A stretch of DNA of 46,659 nt from Saprospiraceae bacterium UBA6168 (GTDB taxonomy: Bacteria; Bacteroidota; Bacteroidia; Chitinophagales; Saprospiraceae), in assembly GCA_002435785.1 (NCBI GenBank), contig DIUC01000004.1:1-46659 (forward strand). Reading direction: 5' to 3'. Shown here piece by piece: positions 34,109 through 42,119 of the stretch. Under the pieces are notes generated by a model. It was not told the origin of the DNA. It did no database searches and worked only from the letters and a program-made list of their open reading frames with translations. The translations under genes were made by a program, and so were the position numbers. Numbering within the stretch: position 1 is the first letter of the stretch; each line of letters starts with the position of its first letter.

Positions 34109-35599
34109 ATGAGAAGTGTAACATCAGACGCACAGGAGGAAAAACTAAAAGCCGAACTCCAAGGTGCAAAAAAAGCAGTAAAAAAAGCAAAAGCTGCTTA
34201 CAAGGCCAAACTGAAAGAGCTTAAAGCGAAAGCAAAGCCTTTCAAGCAAGCGCTTAAAGCGGCAGAAAAGGCCGAAAAAAAAGCGAAAGCTGCCTATAAA
34301 GCCTCGCAAAAGGAAAAGGACACAGCAGCGCAAATTCCGGTTAGTCAAGCTGCTATATCCGAGCCAGCCGCTCCTAAAAAGCGTGGCCGCCAACCGGGCT
34401 TCTCGCCAAAGGCAGCCAAAGCCGCAGCAGCAGCAAGCACTGAGGCCGCACCAAAGGCAAAGCCGGGCAGGAAGCCAGCAGCCGAACCTGCTGCGAAGGC
34501 AGCAACATCCACCGGCGGCGACGACCTGACGCAAGTCAAGGGCGTGGGCGACAACATCGCCGTGATGCTCAAGGCAAACGGCGTCCGCACCTACGCCGAC
34601 ATGGCCGCCACCAGCTTCGACCGCTACAAGGAACTCCTCAAGGCCAACGGCATGAGCAAGTTCCGTGACCCGTCACAGTGGGCCGAGCGCGCCGCCGCCC
34701 TGGCCAACCTGCCCGCTCCGCCAAAAGCGGAACCAAAGGCAGCAGCGCCAGCCGGCGAGCCTAAAAAGCGTGGCCGCCAGCCGGGCTTCTCGCCAAAGGC
34801 CGCCAAAGCCGCCGCCGCAGCAAGCACTGAGGCCGCACCAAAGGCAAAGCCAAGCACGAAGCCAGCAGCCGAACCCGCTGCGAAGGCAGCAAAATCCACC
34901 GGCGGCGACGACCTGACGCAAGTCAAGGGCGTGGGCGACAACATCGCCGTGATGCTCAAGGCAAACGGCGTCCGCACCTACGCCGACATGGCCGCCACCA
35001 GCTTCGACCGCTACAAGGAACTCCTCAAGGCCAACGGCATGAGCAAGTTCCGTGACCCGTCACAGTGGGCCGAGCGCGCCGCCGCCCTGGCCAACCTGCC
35101 CGCTCCGCCAAAAGCGGAACCAAAGGCAGCAGCGCCAGCCGCCGAGCCAAAAAAGCGTGGCCGCCAACCCGGCTTCTCGCCGAAGGCCGCCAAAGCCGCC
35201 GCCGCAGCCGCTCCTGAAAAAGCAGCTAAAGCTGTAGCCGAGCCAGCCGCCGAGCCAAAAAAGCGTGGCCGCCAACCGGGTTTCTCGCCAAAGGCCGCCA
35301 AAGCGACGCCGACTCCCACGCCGACAGCAGCAGCACCAACTATAACAGCGGCGGCTCCCGCCAAGGAGCCAGCCAAGCCAAAGGGACCACCCGCAAACCC
35401 TGACGACCTGACCCAAGTGAAGGGCGTCGGCCAACGGGTTGCCGATGCACTCAATAAAGTGGGCATCTATACCTATAAGGACATGTCGGGCGTAAGCCTG
35501 GAGCGTTACAAGGAGATATTGAAGGAAAACAACATGAGCAAGTTCCGTGACCCATCCGATTGGGCAGGGATAGCTGCTGAGCTGGCGGGCAAGAAATAA
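34109..35599 (+). CDS. Histone H1-like protein with four AT-hook repeats and three helix-hairpin-helix domains
   Basis: 496 residues, extremely rich in Ala, Lys and Pro. Residues ~8-75 form a Lys/Ala coiled coil (LQGAKKAVKKAKAAYKAKLK). The phrase KKRGRQPGFSPKAAKA occurs four times (from residues 90, 219, 348 and 384); its RGRQPG core resembles an AT-hook for the DNA minor groove. Three helix-hairpin-helix domains follow the pattern DDLTQVKGVGDNIAVMLKANG ... MSKFRDPSQWAERAAALA (from ~138, ~267 and ~432). The first two HhH units are almost identical, the third has diverged. This is most likely an abundant nucleoid-associated protein that binds or bridges DNA. The DNA shows a 387-bp tandem duplication. 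It ends at a strong terminator. No homologue can be named. Confidence 0.85.
   Translation: MRSVTSDAQEEKLKAELQGAKKAVKKAKAAYKAKLKELKAKAKPFKQALKAAEKAEKKAKAAYKASQKEKDTAAQIPVSQAAISEPAAPKKRGRQPGFSPKAAKAAAAASTEAAPKAKPGRKPAAEPAAKAATSTGGDDLTQVKGVGDNIAVMLKANGVRTYADMAATSFDRYKELLKANGMSKFRDPSQWAERAAALANLPAPPKAEPKAAAPAGEPKKRGRQPGFSPKAAKAAAAASTEAAPKAKPSTKPAAEPAAKAAKSTGGDDLTQVKGVGDNIAVMLKANGVRTYADMAATSFDRYKELLKANGMSKFRDPSQWAERAAALANLPAPPKAEPKAAAPAAEPKKRGRQPGFSPKAAKAAAAAAPEKAAKAVAEPAAEPKKRGRQPGFSPKAAKATPTPTPTAAAPTITAAAPAKEPAKPKGPPANPDDLTQVKGVGQRVADALNKVGIYTYKDMSGVSLERYKEILKENNMSKFRDPSDWAGIAAELAGKK
34373..35146 (+). repeat. Tandem duplication, 387-bp unit, two near-identical copies plus partial third
   Basis: Copy 1 starts at 34373 and copy 2 at 34760, exactly 387 bp (129 codons) apart. 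Anchors also repeat at this distance: GGCGGCGACG at 34514 and 34901. A third unit begins at 35147, again +387, but only its AT-hook part is well kept. The reading frame is preserved throughout. The unit is one AT-hook linker plus one HhH domain. Confidence 0.9.
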
Positions 35600-35624
35600 A
35601 ACCTGCCTGAATATACATGAGCTT

Positions 35625-35662
35625 AAAAGGCCGCGACCAATGCTGGTTGCGGCCTTTTTTTT
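35625..35662 (+). terminator. Strong intrinsic terminator after the AT-hook gene
   Basis: A 15-bp stem AAAAGGCCGCGACCA / TGGTTGCGGCCTTTT (35625-35639 and 35644-35658) with a 4-nt loop and T8. It is a Rho-independent terminator. Confidence 0.9.
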
Positions 35663-35755
35663 GTTGTTTTTTATGGATAAATACTTTGTACTAAACAGCC
35701 ATCCACCTCCCCTTACATTCACATATTTACCCTCATTGGCCAAACGACAATGCGT

Positions 35756-37162
35756 TTACTTTTCCAAGGGCATAATCCAGGGCGAAGCCTTGAATGGCGT
35801 CCACTCCACCTTTGCCAAATCCACTTCGGCATCAATGTACGGCTGCGTCTTGCGCCCATTCAGGCTCGCCCGGACGCTGGCATGAACGGCCACCTCGGGC
35901 ACGCCCCGTCTATGCCACAGGTCACGGAGGTAGTGCGCAAATTGGAGCACCATATCGGGGTGCGTGAAAATCTTCTCCCGCTGGCGGTCGGTGAGGTAAT
36001 CTTCAACCGCCACTTTGGTCACCTCCCCTGTTTGCAGGTTTTTGATGTCAAAATGGCCATAGCCCCGCTTCGATCGGAGCATCATGCGCCATGAGTAACG
36101 GTGTCCTTCCTCCGTCCAAGCCACGTCGCCAGGAAAGCACCAGTGTCGCAGCGGTACCAGTAGGTGGAAGGCGATGAGGGCCACCAAGGTGATTTTCACC
36201 CAAACTTGAGGGTAGTTGGGCGGAACAACACTACCGAAGGTTTGAACCCCTCCGGCATTTATGTTTGCAAGCATCTTCCTATCCCACCAGTCTTCTACCC
36301 GGTTCGGCCATTTCATTTTCTGCTTCGCAAAAGCACAGGCCTGCCTCGGCCAACCGGGGGGGAAGAACAGCAAGCTGAGTGCGATGGACAGCCACGGGAA
36401 TATGCCGATTTGGAAGAGCAGGGTATTGGTCAGGTGAAAGAACAGGATGAAGCCCAAGACCCATGGCCTCGTTTTGCGGAGCAGCAAAAAGAACGGCGCC
36501 GTGAGGTCGAGCAACATGCCGCTCCAAGCCATCACGTAGGCGGTCTCTTTTTGTGCCCACAGCCAGCCGAGCAGCGGCATGTCGTCCTTCCCCCGAATCC
36601 AATCATGAAGTGGGTTGGCATGGAGCAGCCAGTCAGCGTTGATTTTGGCAATGGCCCCGTACACGTACACGATTCCCATCATCAAGGGCAGTATGTACAC
36701 GCTCCAGGCTTGGATTTTATCGCTCCGCAATGCGGGGTTACGCAGCACATCCCACGACCACTGCCGGTTGGCGGGCAAGAAGAACATGATAAGACTCAAC
36801 CAAATGAAAAGGTAGCCGTGGTTGAGGTACAGCCCTTTTTCCAACAAAAAAACATAGCTAAAGCCAACGAAGAACACCGCCGTGCAGGCCCGGTACCACC
36901 GCCCCAAGGCGATGAGCAGCGCCACCGCCATCAGCCCCACGAACACGATGGACATGAACGGCTCGGGCAGCGGCCTCGCCCACTCGAAGCCGATGTACTT
37001 GAACTGGAATTTTTCGGGGTCAAAATAGCCCTTGTACAGGTGGTAGTACGTCCAAACCCCCATCAAATCGGCAAAGCCGAGTATGCCGAAGACGACCCGG
37101 AAAAAGGCGAGGGAAGCGATGTCAACGGGCGAAAACGGTTTCATCCAATTGCTTGATTTCAT
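35756..37162 (-). CDS. Vitamin K-dependent gamma-carboxylase-like membrane protein (HTTM domain)
   Basis: 468 residues with about eight hydrophobic helices and a soluble C-terminal domain, the layout of the vitamin K-dependent gamma-glutamyl carboxylase (GGCX) family. Two stretches match human GGCX: LYLNHGYLFIWLSLIMFFLPANRQWSWD (His115, equivalent to His160 as remembered) and YVYGAIAKINADWLLHANPL (Lys173, equivalent to the catalytic Lys218). Helices with HLTNTLLFQIGIFPWL also match the family. Human GGCX uses vitamin K hydroquinone, O2 and CO2 to carboxylate Glu; bacteria with this family generally lack a known substrate, so the reaction here is unproven. It starts 5 bp after the small membrane protein on the same strand, so the two form an operon. 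Confidence 0.85.
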   Translation of the reverse strand: MKSSNWMKPFSPVDIASLAFFRVVFGILGFADLMGVWTYYHLYKGYFDPEKFQFKYIGFEWARPLPEPFMSIVFVGLMAVALLIALGRWYRACTAVFFVGFSYVFLLEKGLYLNHGYLFIWLSLIMFFLPANRQWSWDVLRNPALRSDKIQAWSVYILPLMMGIVYVYGAIAKINADWLLHANPLHDWIRGKDDMPLLGWLWAQKETAYVMAWSGMLLDLTAPFFLLLRKTRPWVLGFILFFHLTNTLLFQIGIFPWLSIALSLLFFPPGWPRQACAFAKQKMKWPNRVEDWWDRKMLANINAGGVQTFGSVVPPNYPQVWVKITLVALIAFHLLVPLRHWCFPGDVAWTEEGHRYSWRMMLRSKRGYGHFDIKNLQTGEVTKVAVEDYLTDRQREKIFTHPDMVLQFAHYLRDLWHRRGVPEVAVHASVRASLNGRKTQPYIDAEVDLAKVEWTPFKASPWIMPLEK

Positions 37163-37167
37163 TCATT

Positions 37168-37644
37168 TCAATTTTTCAACAACAAGGCAGGGTTGGTTTC
37201 AAACTGCTGCCTACGTTCCTGCGAAAAACCCACGACGGCATGTGGCAGCAGCCGTTGGAGGTACTTCGAGGCCAGGCGCAGCTTTCGGGTGGGCAGGGCC
37301 AAGGTCAGCTCCGTGCCGTCGAGCAGCATGACGAAGAGGGTGCCCCGCTTTGTGAGCAAAAGTCCGAACGGCATTAGCTGCTCCTCTTGGGTGTAAACCC
37401 AGACGATGTGCCGTGGGCGGCGGTGCAGTACCTGCCACAGTGGGTCGTCCTCCACCTTTGGCCGGTGGATGTATTCCCGTAGGAACCAAGCACCGGGCAG
37501 GCCAATCCCCAAGCCGAGCACGGCCAACAGCCTGTATTTTTGGTAAAAAAATGCCACCAAGGCCAGCCCGGCCACCAATAGCCCAAGCCCCACGGCGAGT
37601 TTCAGCCATAGGTCCCGCTGGATGCCTTCCCGGATGGTGAGCAT
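37168..37644 (-). CDS. Small two-helix membrane protein, partner of the carboxylase-like gene
   Basis: 158 residues from the ATG at 37644. Upstream the frame stays open through the Fic gene's opposite strand but has no credible start or family sequence. Two hydrophobic helices stand at ~14-32 and ~38-56 (KLAVGLGLLVAGLALVAFFY, YRLLAVLGLGIGLPGAWFL). A soluble C-terminal part (~60-158) follows: HRRPRHIVWVYTQEEQLMPFGLLLTKRGTLFVMLLDGT, possibly YcxB-like (bacterial PH-type). The stop is 5 bp before the start of the carboxylase-like gene, so they are co-transcribed. Function is unknown. It is divergent from the Fic gene. Confidence 0.7.
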   Translation of the reverse strand: MLTIREGIQRDLWLKLAVGLGLLVAGLALVAFFYQKYRLLAVLGLGIGLPGAWFLREYIHRPKVEDDPLWQVLHRRPRHIVWVYTQEEQLMPFGLLLTKRGTLFVMLLDGTELTLALPTRKLRLASKYLQRLLPHAVVGFSQERRQQFETNPALLLKN

Positions 37645-37698
37645 GGCGGGGTGGGAAAGGAGTTTGTGGTGGTCGTGCAAGGTTTTTAAAACATTTTG

Positions 37699-37730
37699 TT
37701 GAAATAAATTCGAGGGAGATTGTATCTTTG
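37699..37730 (+). promoter_or_regulatory. Promoter of the Fic gene
   Basis: TTG (37699-37701), a 21-nt spacer and a perfect TATCTTTG (37723-37730). It gives a start near 37737 and a leader of ~19 nt, which supports the ATG at 37756 over the upstream one at 37720. Confidence 0.65.
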
Positions 37731-37755
37731 TGTGAAAATAAGCGAGTTTTTGAAA

Positions 37756-39240
37756 ATGGAGATAAAAGACGTACCTATTTGGAAACCCATCGAGTTTTCG
37801 GCGGCTTGGGAACAATGCAGTACCTCCAAGTTGGATGTGCTTTTGCCCTCGTGGGTCAGGCGGCGGCAGACCTTGAAGGAAGACTCCAAGGCGTACAACC
37901 AGTTCATGGACCGCCTGAAACGCCAACATGCCATTGAAACGGGCGTCATCGAAAAACTCTACGACCTGAGCGAGGGCGTCACGGAGACTTTCATCAGAGA
38001 GGGTTTCGTGGAGTCCTACCTTCAACACGGCGATACGAACATCCCGCCCCACCAGTTGATGCACTACTTGAACGACAATTTCAGCGCCATTGATTTTGTG
38101 TTCGATGTGGTGAAAAACAACCGAACGTTCACCGTCAGCTTCATCAAAGAACTGCACCAACTCATCACCCGCCACCAAGACACGGCGGAAGGGCGTGACC
38201 AGTTTGGCACTCGGCTGCAAATCCCGCTGCTCAAAGGCAAGTTCAAGGAGCGGGAAAACAACCCAACCCGTGCGGATGGCTCTCGCTTCCTCTATTGTCC
38301 TCCGATCCATGTTGATGCAGAAATGGATAGGCTGGTTGACATTCTTGCTGATATGGAAGCAAAGAAGGTGAAGCCGTTGCTGGTAGCCACTTGGCTGCAC
38401 CATGCGTTTGTGATAATTCATCCATTTCAAGATGGTAATGGACGGGTGGCGAGGTTGCTGGCAAGTTTGGTTTTGATAAAACATGGGCTGTTTCCATTGA
38501 CGGTGAAGCGGGGGGATAAGAAGCGGTATATTGATGCTTTGGAATTGGCTGATAATGGCGAGCCGCAGAAGTTAGTGGATTATTTTGGGGAGATGCAAAA
38601 GAAGAATATTGAGGGGGCGTTGAATATGCGGTTGGAGGTGGATTTAAGTCAAACTACATTATCAGAAATAGCTTCGATACTTGTTGAAAAACTAGAATTA
38701 GAAAAAAGCAAGAAGGAAGAATCGATGGCTTTTCAAAAGAGAATTGAAAGGAATACGGCTATTATCGTAAGTAGCACCGCCCGTTTTTTAGAAGAAGTAA
38801 ACTTTGAACTGCAGTCAAAATTTTCAACCCTTGGTAATTTTTTCTATCCCTCTGACATCCCGCTTCAACGTGATTATACTTTAAATGCAATTAGCAAATT
38901 TGCACACTTGCACAATTATGTTTTCATTCATAATCACAGCATTGCCAATATTTTTTCAGGCATCCAACTTCCTGAAGAGAGGCATTATCGTTTGCTGATT
39001 ACAATTCATAATTACGGTTATGAAATGGCTACACTTGCGATAGGTTCTTTATTTTTCTTTTTAGATACAAATTTTGGAGATTTTGAAGTTGTGGAAAGTT
39101 ATCCTTCTGTAGAACCTTTGACTATTTCAATAGATACAGAAGAAGAGAACATTGATAGTGTTTTACCAGAAATTAAATTATACGTACATGACGCAATGAC
39201 CCTCGCTCTCGCCCAAATTGCCAGCGAAATCAACCCCTAA
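37756..39240 (+). CDS. Fic domain protein (AMPylase/nucleotidyl transferase family)
   Basis: 494 residues. The Fic core has the intact active motif HPFQDGNGRVAR (His222), which transfers AMP (or another phosphate group) from a nucleotide to a target hydroxyl. N-terminally, an inhibition-like motif is seen at 62-67, TGVIEK; the usual pattern is [S/T]xxxE[G/N], so the last residue is Lys here. After the core comes a helical arm (~300-350) and a C-terminal region (~350-494) that I do not recognise, ending in VLPEIKLYVHDAMTLALAQI. DNA from ~38640 is clearly more AT-rich than the first half and its neighbours. No antitoxin-like small gene is next to it. The start is fixed by the promoter at 37699-37730. 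Confidence 0.92.
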   Translation: MEIKDVPIWKPIEFSAAWEQCSTSKLDVLLPSWVRRRQTLKEDSKAYNQFMDRLKRQHAIETGVIEKLYDLSEGVTETFIREGFVESYLQHGDTNIPPHQLMHYLNDNFSAIDFVFDVVKNNRTFTVSFIKELHQLITRHQDTAEGRDQFGTRLQIPLLKGKFKERENNPTRADGSRFLYCPPIHVDAEMDRLVDILADMEAKKVKPLLVATWLHHAFVIIHPFQDGNGRVARLLASLVLIKHGLFPLTVKRGDKKRYIDALELADNGEPQKLVDYFGEMQKKNIEGALNMRLEVDLSQTTLSEIASILVEKLELEKSKKEESMAFQKRIERNTAIIVSSTARFLEEVNFELQSKFSTLGNFFYPSDIPLQRDYTLNAISKFAHLHNYVFIHNHSIANIFSGIQLPEERHYRLLITIHNYGYEMATLAIGSLFFFLDTNFGDFEVVESYPSVEPLTISIDTEEENIDSVLPEIKLYVHDAMTLALAQIASEINP

Positions 39241-39243
39241 CCC

Positions 39244-39275
39244 CATTCATCATTCATCATTCACCATTCATCATT
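39244..39275 (+). repeat. Short tandem repeat CATTCAT(C/A) before parE
   Basis: Four imperfect units of about 9 nt (CATTCAT, CATTCAT, CATTCAC, CATTCAT with short joiners) fill most of the 41-bp gap between the Fic gene and parE. Repeats of this kind are slippage-prone. Confidence 0.7.
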
Positions 39276-39281
39276 AAAACC

Positions 39282-41213
39282 ATGTCTCCACAACAAGTAA
39301 CCTACAACGAAGACAACATCCGCTCCCTCGATTGGAGGGAGCATATCCGCATACGCCCCGGCATGTACATCGGCAAGCTGGGCGACGGCTCCACACCCGA
39401 CGACGGCATCTACGTGCTGGTCAAGGAGGTCATTGACAACTGCATTGACGAGTACGTGATGGGCTATGGCAAGAACATTGACGTGACCGTGAAGGACGGC
39501 GTCGTGGAGGTGCGGGACTACGGGCGGGGCATTCCGCTCGGCAAGGTCATTGACTGCGTCTCGCAAATCAACACGGGCGGCAAGTACGACTCGAAGGCGT
39601 TTAAAAAATCCGTTGGCCTGAACGGGGTGGGCACCAAGGCGGTGAACGCCCTGAGCAGCTATTTCAAAGTGCAGGCAGTGCGGGAAGGTGAGACTAAAAT
39701 CGCCGAGTTCGAGACCGGGAACATCACCCAGGACCACAAGTTGGGCAAGACCTCGGAGAACAATGGGACGCTCGTCGTTTTCCGCCCCGACGAGACGATT
39801 TTCAAGAACTACCGCTTCCGCACGGAGTTCCTGGAGCAGCAGCTCTGGAACTACGCCTACCTGAACGCTGGCCTGAAAATCAACTTCAATGGCAAGATAT
39901 TCCACTCCAAAAACGGCCTACTCGACATGCTCTCGAACAAGACGCAGGCCGAGCAGTTGCGCTACCCCATCATCCATATCAGCGGGGAGGACATCGAAGT
40001 GGCACTCTCGCACGGCAACCACTACGGCGAGCAGTATTACTCCTTCGTGAACGGCCAAAACACGACGCAGGGCGGCACCCACCTCAATGCCTTCAAGGAG
40101 GCAGTGGTGAACACGTTGCGCAAATTTTACAACAAACAATTCGACCCAAAGGACATCCGCTCCAGCATCGTGGCGGCTATCAGTGTGCGGGTGGAAGAGC
40201 CGGTATTCGAGTCGCAGACCAAGACCAAGCTCGGCTCTCAGGACATGGGACCACAGGGGCCGTCGGTACGCAAGTTTATCAGCGATTTTTTGGAAAAGGA
40301 ACTCGACAATTTCCTCCACAAAAACGAGGCGGTGGCCAAGGAGCTACTGCGCCGCATCCAACAGTCGGAGCGGGAGCGCAAGGAGATAGCGGGCATCAAA
40401 AAACTGGCGAACGAGCGGGCCAAGAAGGCCAACCTTCACAACAAAAAGCTGCGGGACTGCCGCCTTCACCTCAACGACGCCGTGAAAAAAGGCGACGAAG
40501 ACCGAAGGCTCGGCTCCACGGTGTTCATCACCGAGGGCGACTCGGCCAGCGGCAGCATCACCAAGGCACGGGACGTGGAATTGCAGGCGGTGTTCAGCTT
40601 GCGGGGCAAGCCGCTCAACTGCTTCGGCATGACCAAGAAAATCGTTTACCAAAACGAGGAACTGAACCTGCTCCAGCACGCCCTCAACATCGAAAACGAC
40701 CTCGAAGACCTCCGCTTCAACCGCGTGGTCATCGCCACCGATGCCGACGTGGACGGGATGCACATCCGTTTGCTGCTGCTCACGTTTTTCTTGCAGTTTT
40801 TCCCGGATTTAGTGCGAACGGGGCATCTGTTCATCCTCCAGACGCCGCTCTTCCGGGTTAGGGACAAGAAGGCTACCTACTACTGTTACAGCGACGCTGA
40901 AAAACAGGAGGCCATCCGCAAGCTGCGGGGCAAGGCCGAAATCACCCGGTTCAAGGGCCTCGGTGAAATCTCGCCCGGCGAGTTCAAGGACTTCATCAAC
41001 GAGAACATCCGCTTGGAGCCAGTGGTGCTGCAGGCCGATGCCGATTTGGAAAAAATCCTCGCTTACTACATGGGCAAAAACACGCCGGAGCGCCAGGAAT
41101 TTATCATTGAAAACCTGCGGGTGGAGCTGGACGAGATTGAGGACGATATTGAAATCCGGGAAGCATTGGGCGGCGATATGCCCGTGGAGGAGGAAGAGGA
41201 AGCAATGGCCTGA
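39282..41213 (+). CDS. parE: DNA topoisomerase IV subunit B
   Basis: 643 residues. ParE is the ATPase subunit of topoisomerase IV, which unlinks daughter chromosomes. The GHKL ATPase fold has LVKEVIDNCIDEYVMGYG, DYGRGIPLGKV and the loop GLNGVGTKAVNALSS. The transducer is followed by the TOPRIM domain with EGDSASGSITKARD and TDADVDGMHIRLLLLTFF (metal-binding Glu and Asp). GRRRPG-like strands and the C-terminal acidic tail EEEEEAMA complete it. The absence of the insert seen in Gram-negative GyrB and the short length support ParE over GyrB. parC, which normally follows, is not in this window; the next gene is truA on the other strand. Confidence 0.92.
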   Translation: MSPQQVTYNEDNIRSLDWREHIRIRPGMYIGKLGDGSTPDDGIYVLVKEVIDNCIDEYVMGYGKNIDVTVKDGVVEVRDYGRGIPLGKVIDCVSQINTGGKYDSKAFKKSVGLNGVGTKAVNALSSYFKVQAVREGETKIAEFETGNITQDHKLGKTSENNGTLVVFRPDETIFKNYRFRTEFLEQQLWNYAYLNAGLKINFNGKIFHSKNGLLDMLSNKTQAEQLRYPIIHISGEDIEVALSHGNHYGEQYYSFVNGQNTTQGGTHLNAFKEAVVNTLRKFYNKQFDPKDIRSSIVAAISVRVEEPVFESQTKTKLGSQDMGPQGPSVRKFISDFLEKELDNFLHKNEAVAKELLRRIQQSERERKEIAGIKKLANERAKKANLHNKKLRDCRLHLNDAVKKGDEDRRLGSTVFITEGDSASGSITKARDVELQAVFSLRGKPLNCFGMTKKIVYQNEELNLLQHALNIENDLEDLRFNRVVIATDADVDGMHIRLLLLTFFLQFFPDLVRTGHLFILQTPLFRVRDKKATYYCYSDAEKQEAIRKLRGKAEITRFKGLGEISPGEFKDFINENIRLEPVVLQADADLEKILAYYMGKNTPERQEFIIENLRVELDEIEDDIEIREALGGDMPVEEEEEAMA

Positions 41214-41256
41214 TTTTCAAAACATTGCGAACAATGGCGCTTTCCAAGCGGATAGC

Positions 41257-41289
41257 GAACAGCCCGACGGCCTTGCCGTTGGGCTGTTC
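41257..41289. terminator. Hairpin between parE and truA
   Basis: GAACAGCCC/GGGCTGTTC (41257-41265 and 41281-41289) extended inwards by GACGG/CCGTT with one G-T pair and a 5-nt loop. No T-run on either strand, so it may not terminate efficiently. It lies 4 bp from the end of truA. Confidence 0.5.
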
Positions 41290-41293
41290 AGCA

Positions 41294-42028
41294 TCAGTAC
41301 CGCACCTCCGTCAAAAACAACCCGTCCGGCGGTACGCTCCAGCTTTTTTTTAGCAAAACCTGTCCATCCAATGCTTCCCGCACCTCGTCGAGTTCCACTT
41401 TCCCAAGCCCGACATTGAGGCTCATGCCCACGATGAGCCTTACCATGCCTCGCAAGAAGCGGTTGGCGCTGATGTGAAAAACCATGCGCCGGGCGGCTTC
41501 ATCGAGTACCCACTCTGAGCGGTAAAGGTCACATTCCATCGTTTTTACGTTGGTGTTGCTTTTGCAGAAAGGCTGAAATACTTGATAGTGCAGCAGTAGG
41601 GCGGCAGCGGCCTGTGTTTTTTCAATGTTCAATTTTTCAAAAAAAGGAAAATGCCAAGCCGTGTCCGTCAAGAACGGGTTTTTGTCCAAAACGATATGGT
41701 ACTCGTAACTGCGCCGGACGGCGTCAAAACGGGCATGGGCATCGGGTGCCACCTCAAATACGGAGCGGATGGCCACATCGGGTGGCAGCAGTTTGTTGAA
41801 GCGGCGCAGGAACTCTTTCGGAAAATCGCCCTCAAAATCAAAGTGCAGGAAGTATTGGCTGGCATGAACCCCAGTGTCGGTGCGGCCACATCCCGTCACT
41901 TCGATGGCCGTGCCCAGGATGGTCGCCAGCGCCTCCTCAATGGCCTGCTGCACGGATGGCGCATTGGGTTGCCGCTGCCAGCCGTTGTATTTCGTGCCCT
42001 TGTAGGCGAGTTCGGAAAAATAGCGCAT
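41294..42028 (-). CDS. truA: tRNA pseudouridine(38-40) synthase
   Basis: 244 residues. TruA makes pseudouridine at positions 38-40 of the anticodon stem-loop of many tRNAs. The start MRYFSELAYKGTKYNGWQRQ is typical; the longer frame up to 42097 lacks family similarity. The catalytic Asp51 is in the hallmark GCGRTDTGVHA. Other family stretches are FYKSNTNV-type MRRKGD region (KSNTNVKTMECDLYRSEW) and FHISANRFLRGMVRLIVG. The gene is transcribed away from the DoxX-like gene's terminator. Confidence 0.95.
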   Translation of the reverse strand: MRYFSELAYKGTKYNGWQRQPNAPSVQQAIEEALATILGTAIEVTGCGRTDTGVHASQYFLHFDFEGDFPKEFLRRFNKLLPPDVAIRSVFEVAPDAHARFDAVRRSYEYHIVLDKNPFLTDTAWHFPFFEKLNIEKTQAAAALLLHYQVFQPFCKSNTNVKTMECDLYRSEWVLDEAARRMVFHISANRFLRGMVRLIVGMSLNVGLGKVELDEVREALDGQVLLKKSWSVPPDGLFLTEVRY

Positions 42029-42061
42029 GGCGAAAGGTAGGCGTATTTCCCCAAAACGAAA

Positions 42062-42091
42062 ATGCACCTGCAACCAAAATTGCAAGTGCAT
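42062..42091 (-). terminator. Terminator of the DoxX-like gene
   Basis: On the minus strand ATGCACTTGCA / TGCAGGTGCAT form an 11-bp stem with one G-T pair (42081-42091 and 42062-42072), an 8-nt loop, then TTTCGTTTT. It is 29 bp after the stop codon. Confidence 0.65.
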
Positions 42092-42119
42092 CAACAATAC
42101 TTATGAAGACAAATGTTTT

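Noticed and set aside
35756..37156. A long plus-strand frame antisense to the gamma-carboxylase-like gene.
   Set aside because: Rich in Glu, Gln and Pro from reverse-complement codon bias; no family. The minus-strand membrane protein is convincing.
37645..38484. Minus-strand continuation of the frame of the 158-residue membrane protein, running through the Fic gene.
   Set aside because: It is a shadow of the Fic gene; the upstream part lacks membrane helices or family sequence. The gene is taken to start at 37644.
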